Below are positions 15,587 through 25,311 of a stretch of 64,000 nucleotides of DNA, piece after piece; the first letter of the stretch is position 1, and every line of letters starts with the position of its first letter. The translations under genes were made by a program, and so were the position numbers. Under the pieces are notes generated by a model, which made no database searches, was not told where the DNA came from, and was given only the letters and a program-made list of their open reading frames with translations. The DNA lies in contig NZ_QJSP01000008.1 in NCBI RefSeq assembly GCF_003217475.1, positions 124,001 through 188,000 on the forward strand, in the 5' to 3' direction. The stretch is from Williamsia limnetica (GTDB lineage: Bacteria; Actinomycetota; Actinomycetes; Mycobacteriales; Mycobacteriaceae).

Positions 15587-16671
15587 ACTCCCAATCCTAG
15601 AATTCGTGAAGCGATGATGTTCTTCTGAATCTGCGACGTGCCACCCATGACACTCTGGGCGCGGCTGTAGAGATAGGCGCTGAGCAGTTCTGGATCCTTC
15701 GTCCCGACCACATCCAGCGCCGCATGACCGACAGCCTGCTCCACCCAGGTCATCAAGAGCTTGTCCAGTGAACCGTCCGAGGTGTGCTGCACGCCGTCGA
15801 GCTGCTCGGACAACCTGCGTCGCACATGCAACCGCAACATCTCCGTTTCGACTGCCGCCCAGGCAAGATCAGCGGACGGCTTGCCCTCGGACTTCGCAGC
15901 GATCTGGTTGACGAGTTTGCTGTAGCGAGCGGCGAAACCGAGAGTGGACGGTTCTCGTTCGTGCCCGACCACGGTCATGGCCAGCTTCCAACCTTCGCCC
16001 GGCGCCCCAACCATGTTGGCGGCAGGGACCCGCGCACCGTCGAACAGCACCTGCCCGAACTCGGTGGTGACGCCGCTGATCATCTTCAGCGGGCGTTGTT
16101 CGATTCCCGCCTGCTTCATGGGGACGATGAAGCCCGATATGCCCTTGTGCCGAGCCACTTCTTTGTCGGTCCGGGCCAGCAGCAGACACCAATCCGCATT
16201 GTCGGAGTAACTTGTCCAGACCTTGTGGCCGTGCAGAACATAGTCGTCCCCGTCGCGGGTGGCCGTTGTGGTCAGCGAGGCAAGATCAGACCCGGCGCCG
16301 GGCTCGGAGAAGCCCTGACACCACCGCTCGGTACCGTTGATCATGCCCGGCACGAACCGCTTTCGGATCTCGTCGCTGCCGTGGTGGCCAAGACCGACAA
16401 CCAGGTAACCCAGGCTCGGCCGCGGCGGGAACGCCGCACGAGCCAGTTCCTCGTCGAGTATCACATCGTAGACCGGCGCAAGGCCCTGGCCGCCATACTC
16501 TTTCGGCCAACTCAGGCCAAAGAAGCCGGCCTCGTACAGGGCGCGGTGCCATTCACCCATGCGGGTGAAGTACTCGTCTCCGGAGGTCGCAAACGTACCT
16601 TTTCGCTCTTCGAGCCAGGCACGCATCCGGTCACGGAACGCGGCCTCGTCGGGTGTATCACGGTAGTCCAA
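15583..16671 (-). CDS. acyl-CoA dehydrogenase (FadE), catalytic-type subunit
   Basis: 362 residues with WCQGFSEPGAGSDLASLTTT and GHKVWTSYSDNADWCLLLAR in the middle domain, and QSVMGGTSQIQKNIIASRIL at the C-terminus. It closely resembles the FadE at 551-1666 (same WCQGFSEPG-SGSDLASL block), so the two may act on related substrates or derive from a duplication. The stop overlaps the following crotonase by 4 nt and the start overlaps the ACAD partner 16658-17563 by 14 nt, so the three are translationally coupled. A heteromeric FadE with its neighbour is likely. Confidence 0.9.
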   Translation of the reverse strand: MDYRDTPDEAAFRDRMRAWLEERKGTFATSGDEYFTRMGEWHRALYEAGFFGLSWPKEYGGQGLAPVYDVILDEELARAAFPPRPSLGYLVVGLGHHGSDEIRKRFVPGMINGTERWCQGFSEPGAGSDLASLTTTATRDGDDYVLHGHKVWTSYSDNADWCLLLARTDKEVARHKGISGFIVPMKQAGIEQRPLKMISGVTTEFGQVLFDGARVPAANMVGAPGEGWKLAMTVVGHEREPSTLGFAARYSKLVNQIAAKSEGKPSADLAWAAVETEMLRLHVRRRLSEQLDGVQHTSDGSLDKLLMTWVEQAVGHAALDVVGTKDPELLSAYLYSRAQSVMGGTSQIQKNIIASRILGLGV

Positions 16672-17563
16672 TGTGGATCTCCTCCAGGCTGACTGGGAAC
16701 AGTTCGGTGGATGTCAGCGACCGTCGCAGGTACACGTGCACCAGGCATTCCCAGGTGTTTCCGATACCGCCGTGTACCTGTATCGCCGTCTCGCACACCG
16801 TTCTGGCGGTGCGAGCGCAGTAGAGCTTCGCGATCGTGGCAGCCTTGATCGCCTCTTCAGGCTCTAGCTCATCGACGGCCCAGGCCGCGTGGCGCAGGAC
16901 GCTGATCGAACCCTCGATCAGCGCCAGCCCCTCGGCCAGCAGATGAGCGACCGCCTGATACGAGCCGATCGTGTTCCCGTATTGCTCACGGATCTTGGCG
17001 TACTCGACCGCCGTGGCGTGCGCGCCCCGGGATGCGCCGACGAGTTCGGCGCAGGTGGTCACCAGCGACAGTGCGTGATGGCGCTGGGTCTGCTCTTCCG
17101 TGAGCTCCCCGAGCGACTTCGCCGCACCCGCAACAGGTGCACTGCGCCTCGTCAGGTCGACGCCCTCGACAGCGAGGCCGAGATCAACTGCGTTCACGTC
17201 GTTGCCGTCGAGCACCACTCCACGATCGAACCCGCGGGCATCGAAGGCCGCGCCATCGACGACCATTGCGTACCTGTGCGGACCTTCGGCGACATGTCGC
17301 AACGCGTCGTCCGCGAGCACCGGTCCCACGAATGGGACGTCCACCAAACCGCGAGCGAACTCCTCGACGACAATGGCGACCTCGACGGCCGATGCTCCGT
17401 CGGACCGGAGGTCTCTCCAGCCTGTGCTGTCGACCACCTTCTCCAGTCGGACGATGCGGGTCTCGTCGTCGAGTTCGGAGACCGAGGATGGTCCCAGATC
17501 GTCGGCGAGTTTGGACGCGGCATCTCGCAATTGCCGCTGTTCACTGGTCAGACGTACGTCCAT
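16658..17563 (-). CDS. acyl-CoA dehydrogenase-like partner subunit
   Basis: 301 residues starting MDVRLTSEQRQLRDAASKLA. The C-terminal ACAD bundle is visible (EYAKIREQYGNTIGSYQAVA and AIQVHGGIGNTWECLVHVYL), while the flavin-binding middle domain is much reduced and the last residues (TSTELFPVSLEEIHIGLP) replace the GGTxEIQRN segment. It overlaps both neighbours (ligase by 23 nt, FadE by 14 nt), meaning tight coupling. It is the third example in this window of a full FadE plus a reduced partner. Confidence 0.87.
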   Translation of the reverse strand: MDVRLTSEQRQLRDAASKLADDLGPSSVSELDDETRIVRLEKVVDSTGWRDLRSDGASAVEVAIVVEEFARGLVDVPFVGPVLADDALRHVAEGPHRYAMVVDGAAFDARGFDRGVVLDGNDVNAVDLGLAVEGVDLTRRSAPVAGAAKSLGELTEEQTQRHHALSLVTTCAELVGASRGAHATAVEYAKIREQYGNTIGSYQAVAHLLAEGLALIEGSISVLRHAAWAVDELEPEEAIKAATIAKLYCARTARTVCETAIQVHGGIGNTWECLVHVYLRRSLTSTELFPVSLEEIHIGLP

Positions 17564-18962
17564 AGCGCTCCTTCAGCACTCGGCGCAGCACCTTGCCGGA
17601 TGGCAGGCGCGGAATTTCGGTTACGAACACGATTTCTGCCGGCCGCTTGTAGGACGCGAGTCGTTCGCCGACCCGGTCCATGAGCTCGGTCGCCTCGACC
17701 GTCCCTGCGACCGCGACGGCCGCCACAATCGCTTCGCCGGTCACGGCGTCGGGCACACCGAACACGGCGCAATCAACGACCGCCGGGTGGCCGTGCAATA
17801 CAGCCTCGATCTCGGCCGGGGCGCACTGAAAGCCCTTGACTTTGATCATTTCCTTGTATCGATCGGTGAGCTTCACCCAGCCATCCGCATCGATCGCACC
17901 GACGTCGCCGGTGCGATACCAGTTGTCACTGAACGCTTCGGCCCTCGCCTCGTTCGGCAGGTAGCCGGCCATCAACGACGGCGATCGGGCCTGGATCTCA
18001 CCGGTTTCCCCGGTTTCGAGCTGTCTGCCGGACTCGAGATCGACCACTCGCAGCCGCACCCCGGGCACCGCACGCCCGACGCTGTCGAGACGCGCGCCAC
18101 CGTCGATGGGGTTACAGGTGATCACCGGCAGTTCGCTGGCACCGTACGCGGGAACCCACGGGACGCCGGTTCTCCTCGTGATCGTCTCGGCGACGCTCGG
18201 GGTGACCGGCGTAGCACCCCACATCATGTACCGCAGAGACGACAGATCGTACGACTCCAGATGCGGGTGATCCGCGATCGCCAGCGCGATCGGCGCGACC
18301 ACCATCTCGATGGTGATCCGATCGGATTCGATGTGCCGCAACATCGAGTCCAGGTCGAACCGGCGATGCAAACGAACCTGGGCTCCCACCTCGAATGCCG
18401 TCATGAGGTTGAGCAAGCCGAGGATGTGTGATGGCGGGGTGACTATCTGTGTCCGATCATCGGCGGTCAGTCCGAGGGCGCCTCGCCAGTGTCGTACCGC
18501 GGCACCGAAAGACGCGTGGGTGTGGCGCACGGCTTTGGGCATCCCGGTCGTTCCGGAGCTGAAGACCAGCACCGCGTCGGCATTCGGATTGGGTTCTTCC
18601 GGCTCGCCATCGGCGACGTACGTATCGTCGGTCTCGATCGGTTCGTCCAGATCGATCATCGGCATGAGGCCGGCCAGCAGAGCACTGTCGCCCACCGCGT
18701 GGGACACGCTGGTGACCTCGACCGCGTGCTCGATCTCGCCACGCTTGTACGCCGGACTGAGCAGTACCACCGTGGCGCCGAGCCGCCAGATGGCCCGCAC
18801 GGCCACGGCGAACTCGGGCCGGTTCGACGACATGAGGGCGACCCGGGCACCGGTGGAGACCCCGCGATCGCTCAACCTCGCAGCCAGACCGGCCGTCAGG
18901 CGATCGAGCTGCCGGAGTGTGAACTCCTGCTGCTCGAACACCAGGGCAGTGGGCCCGTCCAT
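17541..18962 (-). CDS. AMP-forming acyl-CoA synthetase (ANL superfamily)
   Basis: 473 residues. The P-loop is VLVFSSGTTGMPKAVRHTHA, the A5 region VPAYGASELPVITC, then WYRTGDVGAIDADGWVKLTD and the hinge RYKEMIKVKGFQCAPAEIEA; the catalytic Lys motif is IPRLPSGKVLRRVL. This is the 4-coumarate-CoA ligase / medium-chain synthetase pattern. The ATG at 18962 is the only start after an in-frame stop, with GAGGA 9 nt upstream. It is the first gene of the minus operon ligase-FadE partner-FadE-crotonase-crotonase, so it probably activates the acid that the downstream enzymes oxidise. Operators at 19049-19084 lie between it and the divergent reductase. Confidence 0.9.
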   Translation of the reverse strand: MDGPTALVFEQQEFTLRQLDRLTAGLAARLSDRGVSTGARVALMSSNRPEFAVAVRAIWRLGATVVLLSPAYKRGEIEHAVEVTSVSHAVGDSALLAGLMPMIDLDEPIETDDTYVADGEPEEPNPNADAVLVFSSGTTGMPKAVRHTHASFGAAVRHWRGALGLTADDRTQIVTPPSHILGLLNLMTAFEVGAQVRLHRRFDLDSMLRHIESDRITIEMVVAPIALAIADHPHLESYDLSSLRYMMWGATPVTPSVAETITRRTGVPWVPAYGASELPVITCNPIDGGARLDSVGRAVPGVRLRVVDLESGRQLETGETGEIQARSPSLMAGYLPNEARAEAFSDNWYRTGDVGAIDADGWVKLTDRYKEMIKVKGFQCAPAEIEAVLHGHPAVVDCAVFGVPDAVTGEAIVAAVAVAGTVEATELMDRVGERLASYKRPAEIVFVTEIPRLPSGKVLRRVLKERYGRTSDQ

Positions 18963-19048
18963 GTGGTCATCCTCACCGGGCGCGTGATGTCGGCGCCCGC
19001 GGCAAAAGCGTCATCGATCTGATACTGAGAAGATCCTAGCTCATCTAG

Positions 19049-19084
19049 AAGAATGTTATTCTCATCTAGTAGAATACGAGTACC
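19049..19084. promoter_or_regulatory. tandem operator between the CoA ligase and flavoreductase genes
   Basis: AAGAATGTTATTCTC (19049-19063) matches 9 of 10 fixed bases of the island palindrome; TAGAATACGAGTACC (19070-19084), with a good left half, follows with centres exactly 21 bp apart. The pair lies in the 161-bp divergent promoter region, 39-60 nt from the reductase start at 19124. Confidence 0.6.
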
Positions 19085-19123
19085 ACAGACCGCAGGGTCG
19101 GCGAACCAAGAAGGAGGTGGCTC

Positions 19124-20164
19124 ATGGCGAGGCCCCCGTTGTTCCAGCGCGCGACCGTGACGAGGATCGTCAAGGAGACCGCTGACGCCCGAACATACGT
19201 GCTCGCCCCAGAGGAAGGTTCCTTCTCCTATCGGGCCGGCCAGTTCTGCACATTCAAGGTGAATGTCGACGGGCAAGAACTGTTCCGTTCCTACTCGATG
19301 TCGAGTTCACCCGATACCGACACCGAACTCATGACCACGGTCAAACGCGTTCCCGGCGGCAAGGTGTCGAACTGGATGCACGACAACATCAGCGAAGGCG
19401 ACACAGTCGAGCTGACGCGACCCGCCGGCCTGTTCTGCCTGAACGAGACGACGGTGCCACTACTCGGCTTCAGCGGCGGCAGCGGTATCACCCCGATCCT
19501 CTCTCTGGCCAAGAGCGCGCTCGCGACCACCGATCGTCGAGTACGTCTACTGTGCGCCGATCGCGATCGCGCGTCGGCGATATTCGACACCGCCCTCGAT
19601 GAGCTCGTCGCCCAGTACCCCGGCCGGCTGTCGGTGACACACAGCTACGACGTCGAAGACGGGTACCTCGATGCCGCCAAGGTGCTGGCGTTCATAGGCG
19701 ACGACGCCGAAGGCGATCACTACCTCTGCGGCCCCGAACCCTTCATGGCCATCGTCGAAGAGGCCCTGCCAGGACCCGGCCGAGTCTTCGCCGAGAAGTT
19801 CGGTGCCGCCGCGCAATCCATCCCCGGTGCCGAGGATCAGCCTTCGCCCGATTCCATCACACCCGCCACCGGCGCGACAGGCGCCGCCGAGTTGGGGACG
19901 GTCAAGATCCAGCTCGGACGCAAGAAGGTGGAGATCGCCCGCAAGGAGGGCGAGACGATCCTCGACAGCGCTCGCCGGGCCGGGCTGTCACCCCCCTTCT
20001 CGTGCGAGTCCGGCAACTGCGCAACCTGCATCGCCGAAGTACTCGAGGGAAGCGCGACGATGCGTGCCAACAACGCGCTCGACGACGACGAGATCGCCGA
20101 CGGCATGGTCCTCACGTGCCAGGCCGTACCCGATACCCCGTCCATCAAGGTGCAATATGACTAG
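19124..20164 (+). CDS. KshB-like flavoprotein reductase with plant-type [2Fe-2S] domain
   Basis: 346 residues in the order FAD domain (LFRSYSMSSSPDTD, the RxYS flavin motif, near residue 65), NAD(P) domain (LGFSGGSGITPILSL near 120; YLCGPEPFM near 205) and C-terminal [2Fe-2S] ferredoxin (FSCESGNCATC with a later LTCQA, the C-x4-C-x2-C-xn-C pattern). Length and order match KshB-type reductases that feed Rieske oxygenases such as 3-ketosteroid 9-alpha-hydroxylase, and also PaaK/HmpX-like reductases. No Rieske oxygenase partner lies in the window, so its electron acceptor is unknown; the P450 at 26454 is a possible but unproven one. A strong AAGGAGG ribosome site precedes the start. Confidence 0.88.
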   Translation: MARPPLFQRATVTRIVKETADARTYVLAPEEGSFSYRAGQFCTFKVNVDGQELFRSYSMSSSPDTDTELMTTVKRVPGGKVSNWMHDNISEGDTVELTRPAGLFCLNETTVPLLGFSGGSGITPILSLAKSALATTDRRVRLLCADRDRASAIFDTALDELVAQYPGRLSVTHSYDVEDGYLDAAKVLAFIGDDAEGDHYLCGPEPFMAIVEEALPGPGRVFAEKFGAAAQSIPGAEDQPSPDSITPATGATGAAELGTVKIQLGRKKVEIARKEGETILDSARRAGLSPPFSCESGNCATCIAEVLEGSATMRANNALDDDEIADGMVLTCQAVPDTPSIKVQYD

Positions 20165-20778
20165 GAACTGATCGCACCCAGGCATGGCAGCACGATCCGC
20201 CGCCGCCAAACCCCAAACATGTTGCCATTGAACGCTCTTCGATGACACTCTTCGATGACCAGATGTCGAGGTTCGATTCGGCATCTGGATAATTCACCGA
20301 ATCATGCTGTCGCATACAGTTGTTCACTCCTGCTCGTCGTCATATTTGTGGTGACGGCGAGTAAACATATTCGGCGAATCGCGTACATCGCGATGCCACG
20401 AGAATGCACATCGATATGATTCCCGAGACCGGAACGCGATTCCAATTATCTCGTAACATATTGCGCTACTGTAGATTTCGAGACCAAAGGGAGCGGTCAC
20501 TCGCTCACAAACCAAGCGCGGCAGACGGCCTCCGCATCATAGGGCGTCGGATGTGAACACATTAATGTCGCTCAGGTCTTGCCTTTGATGTCCGTTACTC
20601 CATACAGTGGTGTCACAGCCGCTTGTCAATGCGGCGTTACTCACAACCGTTAGATGAAGCGGCACACGCCACAACCGTCGTGGAGCACAGCCCCCTCCAC
20701 GCGTGTAGACGATCCTCGTAGCCGATGCGAGGCGTCGAAGTTCTCAGCCCCATCGTGCAGGACGAAAGTTGACTATCA
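20165..20778. other. 614-bp AT-richer intergenic region before the dpp operon
   Basis: About 20,230-20,480 is visibly richer in A/T than its surroundings (for example TTATCTCGTAACATATTGCG), without a convincing ORF, tRNA or hairpin. A lone half-site GAGAATGCAC lies at 20400. The segment presumably holds the dpp promoter, but no clean -35/-10 pair was chosen. Low GC could mark acquired DNA or an unrecognised RNA. Confidence 0.4.
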
Positions 20779-21735
20779 ATGCTTCTCACAGTTGCGACGC
20801 GTCTAGGACGCAGCATCGCCGTGGTCTTGTTGGTGACCATCGCGGTGGTGGCTCTGCTGAGCCTCGCTCCGGGGTCTGCGTCCGAGGTGATTCTCGGGGA
20901 GAACGCCACCCCCGAGGCAGTGGCCGAAATGGACGCGCAGCTCGGACTCGACCAGTCCATCTGGATGCAGTACTTCGACTGGCTCAAGAACGCCGTACAG
21001 GGTGATCTCGGTTCCTCACCGCTCACCAATCAATCGGTGACCGACGCAATCATGGAGCGCCTCCCGGTCACCTTGGAACTCGCTGCACTCGGCTTGCTCA
21101 TCGCGCTTGCCGTCGCAGTCCTGATGGGCGTCATCTCAGCATCTCGACCCGGCTCCATGCTCGACCGCGGCACCAATGCGCTGTCGGCAGTGTTCCTCTC
21201 GGTCCCCGCCTTCATCGCCGGCCCGATCCTCATCTACTTCTTCGCCATCCAGCTCCAGATCTTCCCTGTCATCGGATGGTCGGACATCAGTGAGGGACTC
21301 GGCCCCAATCTGCAGAGTGCCTTCCTACCGGCGATCGCGATTGCCCTCACCGAAATCGCCTCGTTCCACCGCCTGCTCCGCACCGACCTGATCTCGACCC
21401 TCGGCGAGGACTACATCGCAGCGGCCCGCGCGAAGGGCATGTCGGGCACATACGTCATGTTCCGGCACGCATTCCGCCCGTCGTCCTTCTCACTGATCAC
21501 CCTGGCCGGTATGAACCTCGGACGGCTCATCGGCGGAACCGTGATCGTCGAGACCCTGTTCGGGCTACCCGGCCTGGGACAGCTCATCGCCTCCTCGATC
21601 ACCAACCGAGACCTGATCATGGTCCAGGGAATCGTGGTCTTCATCGCCGTCGTCTACGTCGGTATCAACACCATCGTCGATCTCAGTTACGGCCTCATCG
21701 ATCCTCGCGTCAGAAAGGTGGCGGCAACAGCATGA
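20779..21735 (+). CDS. dipeptide/oligopeptide-type ABC transporter permease (DppB-like)
   Basis: 318 residues with six predicted membrane spans and the binding-protein-dependent permease loop near residue 210 (EDYIAAARAKGMSGTYVMFR, the EAA motif that docks the ATPases). The N-terminal span with a large external loop (LGENATPEAVAEMDAQLGLD) is typical of DppB/OppB/GsiC. It is the first gene of dppBCADF and overlaps dppC by 4 nt. Family transporters import peptides but also nickel, glutathione, opines or glycosides; within this catabolic island, uptake of the growth substrate or a conjugate is a reasonable guess. Confidence 0.9.
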   Translation: MLLTVATRLGRSIAVVLLVTIAVVALLSLAPGSASEVILGENATPEAVAEMDAQLGLDQSIWMQYFDWLKNAVQGDLGSSPLTNQSVTDAIMERLPVTLELAALGLLIALAVAVLMGVISASRPGSMLDRGTNALSAVFLSVPAFIAGPILIYFFAIQLQIFPVIGWSDISEGLGPNLQSAFLPAIAIALTEIASFHRLLRTDLISTLGEDYIAAARAKGMSGTYVMFRHAFRPSSFSLITLAGMNLGRLIGGTVIVETLFGLPGLGQLIASSITNRDLIMVQGIVVFIAVVYVGINTIVDLSYGLIDPRVRKVAATA

Positions 21736-22634
21736 CCGACATCCTCGCCAAGAAGCCGGCCGATCCATCCGACAGCGAAGAGCTGGCCGCTCCCGCACTC
21801 GTGGTCCCGGTGGTACGCCAACGGCGATCCATCCTCGTGATCCTGTCCATCGGCTGGCTCGCCGCCCTCATCCTCGCCGCCTGCTTCGCGAACCTGCTAC
21901 CGATCGCCCCGTACGAGACGCCGGTGGGTGCACCTCGCCTCGGCCCTTCGTTCGGTTCGCTCGACCTGCTGCTGGGCACAGACACTTTCGGCCGTTCCGA
22001 ACTCTCCCGGATCATCTACGGGGCCCGGGTCTCACTTGTCGTCGGAACCCTCGCCGGTCTGTTCGGCTTCATCATCGGCTCGCTGATCGGTCTGATCGGC
22101 GGCTACTTCGGGCGTCATCTGGACAATGGCATCTCACTGCTCGCCGATGCGATGCTGGCCTTTCCGCCCTTGATCCTGCTGCTCGCGCTGGCATCGATAC
22201 TCGAACCGAGCGCTAAGACGATCTTGCTGGGACTCACCCTCGTCGTCATCCCGGCTTTCATCCGATTGTCCCGGGCCAACGCGATGGCTTGGTCGTCACG
22301 CGAGTTCGTCCGGGCCGCCAGGAACATGGGTGCAGGACACTCCCGAATCTTGTTCAAGGAGATTCTGCCCAACGTGATCGCACCGCTGGCGGCGTACCTG
22401 CCGATCGTGATGGCCGCGCTGATCGTCGCCGAGGGTTCGCTGAGCTTCCTCGGGCTCGGCATCCCGCCGCCCACCCCGAGCTGGGGAGGGATGATCAGCG
22501 AAGGCAAAGACGCCCTCTCGACGTCGCCACATCTGGTCTTCGTTCCCGCCCTGGCCATCTTCTTCACCGTCTTCGCCCTCAATCAACTCGGCGATCACCT
22601 GCGCACCAAGTTCGACAAAACCCTTCAGCGCTGA
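21732..22634 (+). CDS. dipeptide/oligopeptide-type ABC transporter permease (DppC-like)
   Basis: 300 residues: an N-terminal cytoplasmic tail, one span (SILVILSIGWLAALILAACF), the LLLGTDTFGRSELSRIIYGA signature of DppC/OppC proteins, then five further spans with the EAA loop SSREFVRAARNMGAGHSRIL. It pairs with DppB to form the membrane channel. The ATG overlaps the dppB stop (ATGA), and the binding-protein gene follows after 61 bp. Confidence 0.9.
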   Translation: MTDILAKKPADPSDSEELAAPALVVPVVRQRRSILVILSIGWLAALILAACFANLLPIAPYETPVGAPRLGPSFGSLDLLLGTDTFGRSELSRIIYGARVSLVVGTLAGLFGFIIGSLIGLIGGYFGRHLDNGISLLADAMLAFPPLILLLALASILEPSAKTILLGLTLVVIPAFIRLSRANAMAWSSREFVRAARNMGAGHSRILFKEILPNVIAPLAAYLPIVMAALIVAEGSLSFLGLGIPPPTPSWGGMISEGKDALSTSPHLVFVPALAIFFTVFALNQLGDHLRTKFDKTLQR

Positions 22635-22695
22635 AAGTCCCACGCACCAAGCGATCCACCCGAGCTTCACCGAGGCTCATTTTCGAGAGGTCAAC

Positions 22696-24270
22696 ATGTT
22701 CCGCCCCAGACGAATAACGCACTATCTCGCCGTGATCTTCTCCGCCGCCCTGCTCGTCTTCCTCACCGCATGCGGTGGCGGCGGCAACAGCACCGGAACA
22801 TCGGCGGAGGACGAGGGCGAACCGGTTCCAGGTGGCACCCTGCGGGTCATCCAGACCGGAGAACCGCGATCACTCGACCCGGCAGCGCTCTCCAACACCT
22901 GGGCGCATCAGCCTGTTGTCGGCAACGGCCTGTACGGCACGCTGATGATCAACAACATCGAGAACTTCACCATCGAGTACAAGATGGCGACAGACTTCTC
23001 CACCACCGACAACGGGCAGACCTTCAACCTTGCCCTGCGGCCTGATCTGAAGTTCACCGACGGCACTCCGCTCGATGCGGCTGCAGTCAAGTTCAACTGG
23101 GACCGGCTCAAGGACCCCTCGCTCGGTTCGACGTCGATCCGCCAGGCCATCCAGGTCGCGAACACCGAGGTGGTCGACCCGACCAACCTGAAAGTGACCC
23201 TGGCCGCGCCGAATCCGCATTTCGCCGAGTCGCTCGTCGCGGGCGCACTCAACTGGATCGCATCCCCCGCCGCTCTGCAGAAGGGCCGCGAGTCGTTCGA
23301 CCAGAATCCCGTCGGCGCAGGCCCGTTCAAACTGACCAATTGGACCCGCCAGGCTTCGATCGACATGGAGAAGAACCCCGCATACTACGACGCACCGAAG
23401 CCGTACCTCGACAAGATCACCGTCGTGACCGTCGCGGACAGCAACACCCGCGCGAGCACCATGACCACCGGCGCAGCTGATCTGAGCTCGGAGACCAACC
23501 AGGCCAGCATCAACAAGGCGCAGGCGGCGGGCCTCAAGACCGAGGTTGTTCCGACCGGCGGCGGGCAGTACATGGGCATGAACGAACGCCGTGCGCCCTT
23601 CAACGACCAGCGAGCACGCAAGGCGGTCGCCCTGGCCACCGATGTCGCCGGGCTGAACACCATCGTCTACAACGGCGAAGGAACCGTCCCGGAGACCCTT
23701 TTCGACGAGCAGTCACCGTTCTTCACCGATGTCGCACTCCAGCAGTCGAACAAGGACGAAGCGCAACAGCTCTTCAACGAGCTCGCTGCTGAAGGAAAGC
23801 CGGTGTCCTTCACGTTCCTGTCGTACCCGACCACCGAGAGCCGTACCCTCGCAGAGGGATTGCAGACACAGCTCAGTGGCTACGACAACGTCGAGGTCAA
23901 GATCGAGGTCGTCGACTTCGGTGCCGCAACTGCCCGTGCGGGAGCACGAGACTTCGACATGATCATCTCGTCGGCCGTGATCCAGGACCCGGATTTCCCG
24001 CTGTGGACCGCCTTCCACTCCAAGTCGCCCGGAAACTTCGTCGGAACAAATGATCCTGAACTCGACGCAGCCCTTGATGCCGGACGTATCGAGCAGGATG
24101 TCCAGGCACGTAAGGACTCGTACAACACCGTCCAGGAACGCATCGCCGAGATCGTCCCGGGCGTCTGGTACTCCCGAGCCATTCCGTCGGTGGTGTACGC
24201 CAAGAACGTGAGTGGTGTCGATCTCTACACCCTCGGGTCACCGTTGCCCGAGAACATCTGGATGAACTGA
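22696..24270 (+). CDS. ABC transporter substrate-binding lipoprotein, family 5 (DppA-like)
   Basis: 524 residues. The signal peptide ends in a lipobox (VFLTACGGGG), so it is a membrane-anchored extracytoplasmic receptor. The SBP family 5 signature follows: LRVIQTGEPRSLDPAALSNT, then VKFNWDRLKDPSLGS and NPVGAGPFKLTNWTRQASID. Family members bind peptides, nickel, opines, xyloglucan fragments and other ligands; the ligand pocket cannot be read from sequence. GAGAGGTC precedes the ATG. It lies between the permease and ATPase genes, so the operon is complete. Confidence 0.9.
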   Translation: MFRPRRITHYLAVIFSAALLVFLTACGGGGNSTGTSAEDEGEPVPGGTLRVIQTGEPRSLDPAALSNTWAHQPVVGNGLYGTLMINNIENFTIEYKMATDFSTTDNGQTFNLALRPDLKFTDGTPLDAAAVKFNWDRLKDPSLGSTSIRQAIQVANTEVVDPTNLKVTLAAPNPHFAESLVAGALNWIASPAALQKGRESFDQNPVGAGPFKLTNWTRQASIDMEKNPAYYDAPKPYLDKITVVTVADSNTRASTMTTGAADLSSETNQASINKAQAAGLKTEVVPTGGGQYMGMNERRAPFNDQRARKAVALATDVAGLNTIVYNGEGTVPETLFDEQSPFFTDVALQQSNKDEAQQLFNELAAEGKPVSFTFLSYPTTESRTLAEGLQTQLSGYDNVEVKIEVVDFGAATARAGARDFDMIISSAVIQDPDFPLWTAFHSKSPGNFVGTNDPELDAALDAGRIEQDVQARKDSYNTVQERIAEIVPGVWYSRAIPSVVYAKNVSGVDLYTLGSPLPENIWMN

Positions 24271-24299
24271 CCGACAGCCAAAGAAAGGGCCGGATCGCC

Positions 24300-25307
<1,008 letters not shown>

Positions 25308-25311
25308 CACC

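Noticed and set aside
20637-21029. 130-codon minus-strand ORF over the start of dppB
   Set aside because: It is antisense to the well-supported permease gene, low in family-like features, and has no ribosome site.
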